Assembly (NCBI GenBank): GCA_024500155.1
Contig: CM044869.1
Location: 25,852,501 to 25,916,500, forward strand
Direction: 5' to 3'
From: Chenopodium formosanum
Lineage: Eukaryota; Streptophyta; Magnoliopsida; Caryophyllales; Amaranthaceae
DNA length: 64,000 nt
A program made the translations under genes and the position numbers. This document shows, piece after piece, positions 33,519-45,388 of this stretch (position 1 is the first letter of the stretch; each line of letters starts with the position of its first letter). Below the pieces are notes generated by a model. That model saw nothing but the letters and a program-made list of their open reading frames with translations. It did not search any database and had not been told where the DNA came from.

Positions 33519-33908
33519 TGTTATTTTATAGGATAGCTCTTGCTGAGCTATCAACAGGCTCCCAGACTGGCCCCCGGGGTATGCACTCACTGCTGGAAGG
33601 ATAGCCGAAGGGGCTCCTCAGCTCGATAGAGTCAGCCTGTAGGCTGACCAAGTATGACTCTCCACAAAGTAGATTGTACGCCTATAAATAGAGGGCAAAG
33701 TATAACGTAAAAGGGGTTAGACACACAAGTTATTACACTCTCTCTATCTCTCTAAGTACACTTTTTCTCTCTAAACATATTCTAACTTAAGCATCGGAGG
33801 GGGATTCCTCGAGCCACCCCCGAGGGCAGTTTACGTGTGCTACCTTGTGTAGGTCGTCGACGGGACCCAGCTTGTGCCAGCATAACCCTTGGATCCACAC
33901 TTGGAACA
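33519..33908 (+). mobile_element. 5' LTR of Tat-like element A (left end uncertain)
   Basis: It contains GGATAGCTCTTGCTGAGCTATC, the TATA CTATAAATAGAGG near 33680, a CT-rich leader, and ends TTGGAACA at 33908 before the PBS. It matches the B LTRs. The start may lie between 33460 and 33519. Confidence 0.65.
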
Positions 33909-33910
33909 AT

Positions 33911-33928
33911 TGGCGCTAGAAGGAGGGG
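33911..33928 (+). promoter_or_regulatory. Primer binding site of element A
   Basis: TGGCGCTAGAAGGAGGGG begins 2 bases after the LTR end. The same site is at 37655-37672 in element B. The tRNA was not determined. Confidence 0.7.
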
Positions 33929-33969
33929 AAGGATCATCTAACCTGAGGTTCACTAGCTGAGCAAGGGAC

Positions 33970-36900
33970 TAGTTGACGGACCGCGCAAACACCAGTCTCT
34001 AAGACTAGCGAAGCCAACCAAACACCACAAAAAACAGCGTCAATAACCCTTGATCCAAAAGGATCAACCGAAAAACCCAAATCCAATACATCCCATAAAT
34101 CTAATCCCGCCAGATCGGCGTCTGCTGCAACCAAAGCGGCAGCGAAGCCAGTAGATCCAATAGGGCCTAGTGCTTCTTTTAAGTTCGGAATGCCATCAAC
34201 AGGTGCGAACAATGAACCCATAATTTCCATACCAGTAACCGAGAAACCGTAGCCCGTCAATATGTCAGCCATTCTGCAGAACCTCTCTAAGTGCAGTAAA
34301 GAGCAGCTGGCAGCCATGACAGCAGTCCTTACCAACTTCGGTAAAGGAGCAGGCCCCCAGCCAGTAGCTACAGCTACAAAGTCAGCCGTGAAGAAGGGGA
34401 CACCTATAACTCTCACCCCGGAGCAGACAGAGTTGGTCTAGCTGAGGAAAAAGGTGCTAGAATTGGAAGCTCGAAACCTGAATCGGTAGTGGAGTGTGGA
34501 TGAGGCAGCCCAAGAAAAGGGCAGCCCGGAGGCTCAAGTTGCTCACAGCAGTTCACCAGCCTCTGAGCGAAGACCAAGTCTGGACAGGGAGAAGCGAGCA
34601 CGAATCTAGGTTATTCCAGTTGATTCCCCTTTTGCAGGGAGATTCTGGAGGAGCCGATGGAGAAAATAAAGATGCCTAGCTGTAAGTACAATGGAACCAC
34701 AACACCTAAGAACCACGTTTCGGCGTTTGAGAATCACATGGTACTGTACACCATGATAGAATCAGTCTGATGTAAGGCATTCTCATCGACCTTGGAAGGG
34801 CTGGCGGCTAAGTGCTACGGAGCCATCTCAAAAGGATCCATTTACTCGTATAATCAGCTGAAGAGAATGTTCATGGAGCACTTTGTCACCCTGGTGGATC
34901 GTACAAAAATGACCACTAAGCTGATGTCATTGGTGTAAGGAAAAGATGAGCCCCTAAGAGAGTTCATCACCAGATTCAACAAGGAAGCAACAACCATCCT
35001 GAACATGAGCCAGGAGGTAGCGCTGCTTAGCAAATTGCTGCTGGGCTCAACGTTCAGAGCGTATATAGGACGAAAGAGTCTTAAAACGCTGGCTAAAGCG
35101 CTGGGAAAAGCGCACGAGTTCATAAAAGCAGATGAGACCAATAGGGCAATGCTAAGCAGAAAGCACCAAGTGACCTAGTAAAGCGAGCTGAAGTCACCCG
35201 GGCAGAGAACATAGCCAGGGTGGATCAGCCCAGCAGAGCTGAACAAGGTCACAGGGATGCATATAGGGCGGTTGGAGTGAGAAGATCAGACCAGAAACGA
35301 GGAGGCAGACCTGGGAGGCTTGACTAATACACTCCACTTACTCATTCGAGGTCCCATATCTTCAGCGTGAACAAAGCTGACGATAAATGGCAGAGACCAC
35401 CCAGAATGGTGAATAGAAATCGTGATCCAAGCAAGTGGTGTGAATTCCACAAGGATCATGGACACACCATTGATGAATGCACACACTTGAAAGACAACAT
35501 AGAGTACTTAGTTCGGCGAGGATACCTAAACCAGTTCAAGCAACATTCTGATTCCTCCAAGAGAAGAGAAGAGGACAAGTCTGGCCATGACCATAGGGGG
35601 GTCACAGAGGCTCGGCCGAGGGAAGAGATCGAGACAGTAAACCAGAGGGCAGGGTGTATGTAATCAATGGTGGACCAGTGCATGATGGAACTGTGAACAG
35701 AGCAAGTTCTAACTTGAGAGCAATGATCCACCAGAAAAATTACAATGAGAAGCGCAGATGGCAACCACTTCCCCCGCAGCCACGGGCTACATTTGATGAG
35801 TATGACCAGGAAGGCATAATTTACCCTCATGATGACCCTCTGGTAGTGACTATGAGAATTGCAAACTGGGAGGTAGTCAAAGTACTAATAGATGGTGGAA
35901 GCTCAGCCAACATCATATACATTAGTGCATACAAAGAGCTAAGGCTGGATAAAAAGGACCTAAAAAGGGTGAGCTAAGAAGTCACCGAGTTCAATGGTTC
36001 TGGACTGATTTCGAAGGGCATAATTCAGCTCTCAGTTCGAGTTGGAGAGAGGTCAAGGCGGCGAGATGTTCGAGCAAAGTTCTTGGTAATAGACTCTCCA
36101 TCACCGTATAATGTGATCGTTGGAAGACCGCTTATTCACAAAATAAGCGGGGTGGTATCCACCTATCACATGGCCATGGCATACACAACCAATGATGGGC
36201 GATCTGCAAAGATCAGGGGAAGCCAAAAGACACCCAACAATGCTACATCACAGCCTTGAAGCAGCCAGCTAAAACCAGGCAACAACCAGGCTTAGAGCCA
36301 AGGTCCAGTGAGCATGTTGAAAGGAAATCAAGAAAAAGGAAGCGGGAAGAGTATCACAAAGAAAAGGATAAGCAGAAGTTAGCAATGGAAAACTTTAAGC
36401 CCACAAAAGAAGAGGCAGCCAGGCCGCTGCCCAGCGGGGAACACATAATTGTTGAGCTTATAGAGGGTGACAACTCTAGGATGGTAAAAATTGGGAAAGA
36501 TATTAACCCTGGAGTGGGAGTCCACTTCATAGAGCTGCTGAGGGTGAATAAGGACATTTTCGCATTTTCAGCAGACGAGATGCTAAGAATTAACCCCGCA
36601 GTTATGGTTCACAGGCTGAATGTGAAAGAAGACATCAAGCCAGTTAGGCAGAAAATGCGAAGCTTCTCCACAGAGAAAAATTAGGCAATCTAGAAAGAGG
36701 TAGACAAGATCCTAGAGGCTGGGTTCATAGAGCCTTGTGATTATCCAACGTGGTTGGCCAACGTGGTTATGGTAAAGAAAGCGAATGGCCAGTGGAGGAT
36801 GTGTATTGATTTCACAGATCTCAACAAAGCATGTCCAAAAGACTGCTACCTGCTGCCACGGATTGACCAGCTGGTAGACTCAACTAGTGGCCATGCCTTT

Positions 36901-37184
36901 CTAAGCTTCATGGATGCCTTCTCAGGGTATTACCAAATCAGCCTGCACAAGCCAGACAAGCAGAAGACCGCGTTCATCACCGAAGGGGGAGTGTACAATA
37001 CATAACTATGCCCTTTGGGCTGAAGAATGCGGCGGCTACTTTTCAGGAGACAATGGATAGAGTATTCATGCACCAAAAGGGGAGAAATGTTGAAGTATAT
37101 GTTGATGACTCAATTGTCAAGAGTGTCACGTAGGCGGGGCATATTATGGACCTAGAGGAAACATTTGCCACGCTGAATAAGTAT
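33970..37184 (+). pseudogene. Element A gag-pro-pol, 5' part, heavily mutated
   Basis: Homologous along its length to element B's gag, protease and RT. The gag N-terminus lacks the start codon present in B at 37730. Later come a C-x-F-H..H..C zinc-knuckle-like motif (near 35437), a protease-like region (near 35880-36200), and RT with V-D-x-T-D-L-N-K-A and Y-V-D-D near 37100. Stops include TAA at 34936 and TAGs near 34439, 34487, 36682 and 36691. The frame halts near 37184, where B is inserted. Not functional. Confidence 0.75.
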
Positions 37185-37652
37185 TGTAGGGGATAGCTCC
37201 TGCTAAGCTATTCCTTCCAGCTAGGCTCAGTTGGGAAGATTCCACCGCGCAAGTAAGAGTCAGCATGAGTGACCTCATACCACCTCTTGAGGGGCTAGTT
37301 GTATAGGATAGCTCCCGCTAAACTATCGCCCAGCTCCTAGGGTGCGCACTCATGGTCGAGAGAGCAACTATGAGGGGCTCACTAGCCCGATGGAGTCAGC
37401 CCGCAGAGCTGACCAGGTCGAACTCTCCACAAAGGAGATCGTACACCTATAAATAGAGGGCAAAGTACAACGGAAAAGAGTGAGACACACAAGTTATTAT
37501 ACTCTCTACGTCTCTCTAAGTACACTTTCTCTCTCTAAAAACTCTCTAACTTAGGCATCAGAGGGGGGTTCCTCGAGCCACCCCCGAGGGCAGTTTACGT
37601 GTCGACGGGGCCCAACTCACCCAGCAGAACCCTTGGATCCATACCTGGAACA
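37185..37652 (+). mobile_element. 5' LTR of element B
   Basis: Starts TGTAGGGGATAG and ends CTGGAACA; TATA near 37448 (CCTATAAATAGAGG). Inside, the LTR head is duplicated: a GAGGGGCTAGT polypurine-like tract at about 37290-37302 is followed by TGTATAGGATAGCTC. 468 bp. Confidence 0.88.
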
Positions 37653-37654
37653 AT

Positions 37655-37672
37655 TGGCGCTAGAAGGAGGGG
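37655..37672 (+). promoter_or_regulatory. Primer binding site of element B
   Basis: TGGCGCTAGAAGGAGGGG follows the LTR end by 2 bases, as in element A. Confidence 0.7.
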
Positions 37673-37729
37673 AAGGATCATCTAACCTGAGGTTCACCAA
37701 CTGAGTTAGGGACTAGTTGACAAATCACC

Positions 37730-39643
37730 ATGGCCGGGGAGGAAGCTGTACAAACGCCCACACCTAAGGCCAATGACGCCAACCAAACACCACAAACAAC
37801 ACCACCAGCAACCATCAATCTCAAAGGATTCGCCGAGAAACCCAAATCCCCCATCTCACAAAAATCCTACCCCATTGGATCGACGTCTGCTGCAGCTAAA
37901 GCAGCGTTGAAACCAGTCGATCTAGTAGGATCTAGTTCCATTTTCAAATACGGTATGCCATTGATAGGCGCCAACAATGAACCCATTGTTTCAGCACCCA
38001 TAGCCCAAAAAACGCAGCCCGTAAACATGCCAGCCATTCCGCAAAACCTTTCTAAGTGCAGTGAGGAGCCATTGGCAGCGATGACAGCAGTCCTTACTAA
38101 CTTTGGTAAGGGAGCGAGCTCGTCACCAGTAGCAGCAGCTGCAGAACCAGCGGTGAAGAAGGCAACACCCACAACCCTCACTCCCGAGCAGAAGGAGCTC
38201 GTCCAACTGAGGAAGAAGGTGTTGGAGTTGGAGGCTCGGAATCTGAACCGAGAATGGAGCGTGGAGGAAATAACCCAGGCTAAGGGCAGCCCGGAGAGAC
38301 GAGTCGCCCGCAGCAGGTCGCTAGCCTCTGAGCAAGGACCGAGCCTGGATAGGGTGAAGCGAGCACGGATCCAGGTTATTCCAGATGATTCCCCATTTTG
38401 CCGGGAGATTTTGGAGGAACCAATGGAGAAGATAAAGATGCCAAGCTATAGGTACAACGAAACTACAACACCTAAGAACCATATCTCGGCTTTTGAGAAT
38501 CACATGGTGCTCTATACCATGACGGATTCAGTCCGGTGCAAAGCATTCCCGCCAACCCTAGAGGGGCTGGCAGTGGAGTGGCATGGAGCCATTCCAAAAG
38601 GTTCTGTGTACTCGTATAATCAGCTGAAAAGGATGTTTATGGAGCATTTTATAACCTTGGTAGATCGAACTAAGATGACAACTAAGCTGATGTCACTAGT
38701 TTAGGGGAAGGATGAACCCCTGAGGGAGTTTATCACCAGATTCAACAAGGAGGCAACAACCATCCCAAATATGAGCCAGGTGGTAGCGCTACTGGCAATG
38801 CAGAGCGGTTTGCTACCGGGCTCACCATTCAGAGCGTATATGGGGCGTAAGAGACTCAAAACGCTAGTCGAAGCGCTAGGTAAAGCGCACGAGTTCATTA
38901 AGGCAGATGAGACTGACAGGGCGATGCTGAGCAGGAAGGCGCCAAACGACCCAGTTAAGCGGGCAGAAGTCACCCGGGCAGAAAACACAGCCAGGGCTGA
39001 CCAGCCCAGCAAAGCTGAACAAGGTCGCAGAGAGGCGGATCGAGCTGTTGGGGTGAGAAGGTCAGATCCAAAGAGAGGAGGAAGACCTGGAAGGTTCGAC
39101 CAGTATACCCCACTCACTCACTCGAGGTCCCACATCTTCAGCGTGAACAAAGCTGACGATAAGTGGCAGAGACCCCCGAGGATGGTTAATAGGAATCATG
39201 ATCCCAACAAGTGGTGTGACTTCCATAGGGTTCATGGCCACATAACCGATGAATGCACACATCTGAAAGATAACATAGAAGATCTAGTCAGGATGGGGTA
39301 CCTGAATAAGTTCAAACAGCATGCTGATCTCCCCAAAAGAAGAGACGAGGACAAAACAGGCCGTGACCGCAGAGGAGGTCACAGGGGTCCCGCTGAGGAT
39401 AGAGACAGAGATAGCAAGCCAGAAGGTAGGGTGTATGTGATCAGTAGAGGACCAGTACATGGGGGAACAGTGAACAAGGCACGAGCAAACCTGCGGGCAA
39501 TGATACACCAGATAAACTATAATGAGAAGCGTAGGTGGCCACCTCTTCCCCCGCAGCCACGAGCTACATTTGATGAGTATGACCAAAATGGCATAATCTA
39601 TCCTCATGATGATCCTTTGGTGGTGACAATGAGAATTGCAAAT
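37730..39643 (+). pseudogene. Element B gag, interrupted
   Basis: From ATG 37730 the frame runs to a TAG at 38702, then continues in the same frame to a TGA at 39644. The N-terminal third is Ala/Pro/Thr-rich, with a coiled coil near residues 155-175. The gag core (E-W-H-G-A-I-P, K-R-M-F-M-E-H-F) lies near 38570-38650, and a zinc-knuckle-like C-x-F-H..H..C near 39215. It would form the capsid. The stop at 38702 matches a TAA in element A at the same codon. Confidence 0.82.
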
Positions 39644-39649
39644 TGAGAA

Positions 39650-42035
39650 GTGGACCGAATACTGATAGATGGTGGCAGCTCAGCCAACATCATATATATC
39701 AGTGCGTTCAAAGAGCTGAAGTTAGACAGGAAAGATCTAAAAAGGGTGAGTTATGAAGTCACCGGGTTTAACGGGTCTGGACTGACCTCGGACGGTATAA
39801 TCGAGATCTCAGTCCAAGTAGGTGAAAGGTCAAAAAGGCACGATGTTAGAGCAGAGTTCCTGGTGATAGACTCTCCTTCACCTTACAATGTGATCATGGG
39901 AAGGTCGCTCATCCACAAGATCGGCAGAGTGGTTTCCAACTATCATCTTGCCATGGCTTACACAACTAATGAAGGGCGGTCGGCAAAGCTCAGGGGAAGC
40001 CAGACGACGGCTCAACAATGTTACATAACCGCTCTAAAGCAGCCCGCTAGGACTATACAGCAACCTGTCTCAGAGCAAAGGTCCATTGAGCAATCCGAGA
40101 AAAAGTCAAGAAAAAGGAAGCGCGAAGAATATCACAGGGATAAGGAAAAGCAGAAGCTAGCCATGGAAAATTTTGAGCCTGCAAAGGAGGAAATGGCTAG
40201 ACCGCTTCCTAGCGGGGAACATGTTACAATTGAGCTCACAGAAGGTGATCCTTCGAGAACAGTAAAAATTGGAAAGGACATTGATCCTGGAGTGGGGGTA
40301 CACCTCATAGAATTGCTGAGAAAGAACAAAGACATCTTCGCATTTTCAGTAGATAAGATGCCCGGAATTGACCCTACAGTCATGGTCCACAAGCTAAATG
40401 TGAGAGAAGATATTAAGCCAGTAAGGCAGAAGAAACGAAGCTTCTCCACAGAGAAAAATTAGGAAATCCAGGAAGAAGTGGAAAAACTCCTAGAAGCTGG
40501 ATTCATTGAGCCTTGCGACTACTCGGAGTGGCTAGCCAACGTGGTCATGGTGAATAAGGCAAATGGCCAGTGGAGGATGTGTGTTGATTTCACAGATCTC
40601 AACAAAGCTTGCCCAAAAGACTGTTACCCGCTGTCGTGAATCCATCAGCTGGTAGATTCAACCAGCGGGCACGCCCTGCTAAGCTTCATGGATGCCTTCT
40701 CTGGGTACCATCAGATCAGCTTACGCAACCCAGACCGGCAGAAAACCGCATTCATCACTGAGGGGGGAGTGTACAATTACATAGCTATGCCCTTCGGGTT
40801 GAAGAATGCCGGAGCTACTTTTCAGAAGACAATGGATAGAGTGTTCATGCACCAGAAGGGTAGGAATGTTGAGGTATACGTGGACGACTCAATTGTCAAG
40901 AGCGTCACGCAGGCAGGACATATCATGGATCTGGAGGAAACATTTGCCACCCTAAACAAGTATAACCTCAAACTTAACCCAAAGAAATGTGTCTTCGGGG
41001 TGAGCTTGGGAAAATGCTTGGGCTTCCTGATCAATGAGAGATGGATAAAGATGCAAATCCGGAGAAGGTTGAAGCAGTCCTGAGCTTACCTGAGCCTAAG
41101 TGCATTAAGGACATCATGCGGCTGACAAGCAGAATGGCCGCACTGACTAGGTTCATCAGCAAGTCAGCCGACAAAGCTTTACCGTTCTACCAGCTGCTGA
41201 AAGGGAACAGGGAATTTAAGTGGGGAGCCGCAGAAAAAGAAGCCTTTGAGGGAATCAAGGAGTATTTGACTAAGATCCCAACAATGATCAGCCCGGAGCT
41301 GAAAGAAAAATTACAGTTGTACATTTCTGTGTCAATTCAAACAATCGCAGCCGTTCTCCTGGTAGAAAGACAAAAGCAGCAAAGGCCAATATACTTTGTG
41401 AGCCACGTGCTGACCGAGGCCGAGCAAAGGAACCCATTGGTGGAGAAGCTGGCTTTTTGCGGTGGTAACTACAGCAAGGAAGTTGAAACCATATTTTGAC
41501 GCGCACATAATACAAATCCTCACAAATCACCCACTGGAGAAAGCATTACAAAAAATGGACGCGTCAGGCAGACTCTTGAAGTGGGCCATTGAGCTCTCCG
41601 AGTATGAGTTTGAGGTCAAACCTAGGACAGCTATCAAAGCGCAAGCCCTAGCAGACTTCATCATGGAAGTCTCGTACGAGGAGAAAGAAGATGATATTGG
41701 AATCTGGAAGGGCAGAGGTAGATGGATCATCAGCCCAGACAGGGAGCGGAGCAGGGATCATAATCACATCCTCAGAGGGAAATGTATTTGAGTATGCCAT
41801 TAAGTTCAAATTCAAGGCATCAAACAACGAGGCAGAGTACGAGGCAGCTTTGGCAGGCCTGCGTATGAGTATCGCAGCCGGAGCCAAGAAAGTCCATCTG
41901 TAGAATGACTCTCAGCTTGTCGCCAGTCAGCTGAGGGGGGAATATGAGATTAGGGAACCCACAATGTTGAAGTATGTAACCAAGGTAAAGGAGCTGGCAG
42001 CTCAGCTAGTTCACTTCCAGATAGACTTGGTCCAA
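39650..42035 (+). pseudogene. Element B protease, RT and RNase H, broken
   Basis: Protease: L-I-D-G-G-S-S-A-N near 39665. RT: N-Y-I-A-M-P-F-G-L-K-N-A-G-A and Y-V-D-D near 40880. Then the RNase H domains, ending in a second RNase H with N-N-E-A-E-Y-E near 41827. Breaks: a TAG at 40459 between protease and RT (shared with A), TGA near 40636, a frameshift near 41040 and TAG near 41900. The frame stops about 42035 where integrase should begin, and an A-rich 3' region follows. Confidence 0.8.
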
Positions 42036-42660
42036 AGACAACAAAAAGAAAGAATCAAGAGCGCAATTACAACAACAAAGAGGGGTAAAATTGAACAATG
42101 ATGATTGAAACGAGTCCAAAGACACAATTTTGTGAAGAAAAACGCAAAAAGAAGCAAAATTGGGTAAGTACATACAACAAAAGGTACAAAGTAAGTACCT
42201 TTAGAACAAAAGTTGCAGAAGCAACAGAGTACAACAACAATGGCGAACACAAGAGCTCGAACAGAAGTGAAGTTCAAAACTGCAACCAAGAGGAAAAGAA
42301 AGGCAAATTAGTAAGAAAGCAAGAACAAAGAGGAGAAAAGTAAATATGACAGGAAATTGAAGCAAAATCAAAGGTGCATGAAGCAAGAACTTACCGCAAC
42401 AATGGAGGAACAACGAGCGTCTGAAGAAGAAAACGAAGAGCGAAATTTTTTGAAATGAAAATGAAGAAGAAGGGAAGATAAAAAAAAGTGAGGAAAGTAA
42501 AAGAAATGAAAAAGGGGGGGACAGTGAATTTCATACGAAGTAAATGGGCAGTTGGGCATGAAGTAAAGCTTAACCGCCATGTCACTTCAGTAAAATCAAA
42601 ACTGACGGCTTGGATAACACCTATCCCACTCATGCAAACACTATTCCCGCCTGAAAAAAA
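42036..42660 (+). other. 3' non-coding region of element B
   Basis: A-rich DNA joined abruptly to truncated RNase H. It replaces the integrase. No gene is recognised. Confidence 0.55.
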
Positions 42661-42668
42661 AACGAGCA

Positions 42669-42955
42669 CTTCAGCGGGAGTGATCGAAATTCCTCTCCGC
42701 AAGATCGTCATTTCTCAGACTTCAGCGGGAGTGATCGCAAGCTCGTCATTTCTCAGACTTCAGCGGGAGTGATCAAAATTCCTCTCCGCAAGATCGTCAT
42801 TTCTCAGACTTCAGCGATAGTGATCGAAATTCCTCTCCGTAAGCTCCTCATTTCTCAGACTTCAGCGGGAGTGATCGAAATTCCTCTCCGCAAGATCGTC
42901 ATTTCTCAGACTTCAGCGAGAGTGATCAAAATCTCTCCCTGCAGTCTTGGCAAAC
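42669..42955 (+). repeat. 51-bp tandem repeat in element B 3' region
   Basis: About five and a half units of 51 bp, starting CTTCAGCGGGAGTGATCG, with one shortened unit. Because 51 is divisible by three, a frame stays open across them, giving a 17-residue peptide repeat. This is probably not a gene. Tandem repeats near the 3' end are known in Tat elements and can seed satellites. Confidence 0.85.
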
Positions 42956-43203
42956 CACAACCAGACGTGTGCCTATCAGGCAGGAACAGAGCCATCATAA
43001 AAACCTAGTAGTACGGTACCACCATCACCAGAATTACGACCTGACCTCCCAAGTCTCCGGATCGCATCAACAACCTAGATAATTGAGGGGCTAGGAGTGT
43101 GCAGGGTAATTTAGCCAGACGACCCGTTGAGCCACGACCAATAATGCCACACGCTCAGAATAGCTGGCATGAATGACCTCACGCCATCTCTTGAGGGGCT
43201 AGT

Positions 43204-43691
43204 TGTAGGGGATAGCTCCTGCTGAGCTATTCCTTCCAGCTGGGCTCAGTTGGGAAGATTCCACCGCGCAAGTAGGAGTCGGCATGAGTAACCTCATACC
43301 ACCTCTTGAGGGGCTAGTTGTATAAGATAGCTCCCGCTGAACTATCGCCCAGCTCCCAGGGTGCGCACTCATGGCCGAGAGAACAACTGTGAGGGGCTCA
43401 CCAGCCCGATGGAGTCAGCCCGCAGAGCTGACCAGGTCGAACTCTCCACAAAGGAGATCGTACACCTATAAATAGAGGGCAAAGTACAACGGAAAAGAGG
43501 TGAGACACACAAGTTATTATACTCTCTACATCTCTCTAAGTACACTTTCTCTCTCTAAACACTCTCTAACTTAGGCATCGGAGGGGGGTTCCTCGAGCCA
43601 CCCCCGAGGGCAGTTTACGTATGTTGCCTTGTGTAGGTTGTCGATGGGGCCTAACTCACCCAGCAGAACCCTTGGATCCATACCTGGAACA
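43204..43691 (+). mobile_element. 3' LTR of element B
   Basis: TGTAGGGGATAG to CTGGAACA, 488 bp. A GAGGGGCTAGT polypurine-like tract lies just before it. It carries about 20 bases more than the 5' LTR near 43620-43640 and a few substitutions. Confidence 0.88.
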
Positions 43692-43696
43692 AGTAT

Positions 43697-45388
43697 AATA
43701 TCAAGCTCAACCCAAAGAAATGTGTTTTCGGGGTTAGCTTTGGGAAATTCATGGATTTCCTTGTTAGTGAGAGGGGAATCAACGCCAACCCGGAGAAAGT
43801 AGAGGCAGTCCTAAGCCTCCCAGAGCCAAAGTGCACTAAAGAGATCATGCGGCTGACAGGAAGAATGGCAGCATTGACTCGATTCATCAGCAAGTCAGCT
43901 GACAAAGCCCTACCATTCTATCAGTTGTTGAAAGGAAACAGAGAGTTTAAGTGGGGTGCAGCAAACAAAGAATCTTTCAAAGGGATCAAGGAGCATCTGA
44001 CCAAGCTCCCGACCATGTTCAGCCCGGAGCTGAGCGAAAAATTATAGCTGTATATCTTCGCCTCAATACAAACAATTACTTCAGTTCTCTTGGTTGAAAG
44101 GCAAAAACAATATAAACCAGTATACTTTGTAAGCCACGTACTGACGGAGGTTGAGTAGAGGTACCCATTGGTAGAAAAACTGGCCTTCGCAGTGGTAACA
44201 ACAGCAAGAAAGTTAAAACCCTATTTTGATGCGCACACAATTCAAATCCTCACAAATCACCCGTTGGAGAAAGCCTTGTAGAAAATGGAAGCCTCACGCA
44301 GGCATCTGAAGTGGGCAATAGAGCTCTCTGAATATGAATTTGAGGTCAAGCCTAGGGCAGCTATCAAAGCTCAAGCCTTAGCAGATTTCATACTGGAAGC
44401 CTCCTACGAAGAAAAAAAGATGAAGTTGGAATTTGGAAGGTGGCAGTACATGAATCTTTAGCCCAAACGGGAAGCGGTGCAGGAATAATAATAACATCGC
44501 CAGAAGGAAATGTATTTGAGTACGCCATTAAGTTCAAATTTAAGGCATCGAACAACGAAGCAGAGTATGAAGCAACTCTAGCAGGCCTGAGAATGAGCAT
44601 CGCAATAGGAGCCAGAAAAGTGCACCTACAGACTAACACCTAGTTGGTATCCGAAGGGAGAGTATAAGGCTAGAGAGCCTATAATGCTAAAGTATACGAC
44701 CAAGGTGAAAGAGCTGGTGGCTCAGCTAATGCATTTTCAAATGGACCTGGTCCTTAGAGCAGAAAATTCTTAGGCTGATGCATTATCAAAGCTAGCCAGT
44801 TCTACCCTGCAAAGCCTCACAAGGACAGTCATGGTGGAAGTCCTAGAAGAGAGTAGTATTGTAGAAAGCAAGCAGGTGAATTACACCAGGCAGCAGCGAG
44901 CATGGTTCACAGACATACTGACCTACAAGGTACATGGCTCGCTGCCAAATGACGAGGCACGAGCCAAAAAAGTCAAAAAGGATGCCAACTGGTACGTGGT
45001 GATGAACGGGGAGCTCAACAAGAATGGATTCTCAAAACCACTACTGAGGTGTATTCTAGAATAGGAGCAGGAAAAAATCATGGAAGAAGCACACTCACGA
45101 ATCTGCGCTAACCACAATGGCGGGAAAGTCCTTAGAGTTGAAGTGCTTAGAAGGGGAGCATACTGGCGAACTCTGACGCATGATGCCTAAGCATACGTCA
45201 AAAAGTGTGAAAAATGCCAAAAGGTGCTCCAGTCATAAAACAACCAGCAAACGATCTGACCCCAATTCTCAGCCCGATCCCGTTCGCTCAGTGGGGAATA
45301 GACATATTAGGACCCTTCACCACTGGGTCAGCGGGCAGATTGTATCTCAAAGTGGCAGTAGACTATTTCACTAAGTGGATTGAAGTTG
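43697..45388 (+). pseudogene. Element A pol, 3' part (RT thumb, RNase H, integrase N-terminus)
   Basis: Continues the frame interrupted at 37184: N-P-K-K-C-V-F-G-V near 43710, RNase H, a second RNase H (N-N-E-A-E-Y-E near 44545), then an integrase zinc region (C-E-K-C near 45213) and the start of the catalytic core (G-I-D-I-L-G near 45298, F-T-K-W-I-E near 45370). Stops are mostly TAG (for example 44045, 44155, 44278, 44762, 45062). A frameshift near 45225 is also present. Interrupted at 45389. Confidence 0.78.

Larger units (their letters stand above)
37185..43691 (+). mobile_element. Tat-like element B, inserted in A, integrase lost
   Basis: Full length 6507 bp with LTRs at both ends and the 5-bp TSD agtat (37180-37184 and 43692-43696). 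It carries gag, protease, RT and RNase H up to about 42035, then jumps to a 3' region without integrase, so it is non-autonomous. It is the same family as its host, A. The A reading frame resumes exactly after the second TSD. Confidence 0.9.

Noticed and set aside
42669..43008. Peptide-repeat ORF in element B
   Set aside because: Explained by a 51-bp tandem repeat whose length is divisible by three; not a gene.
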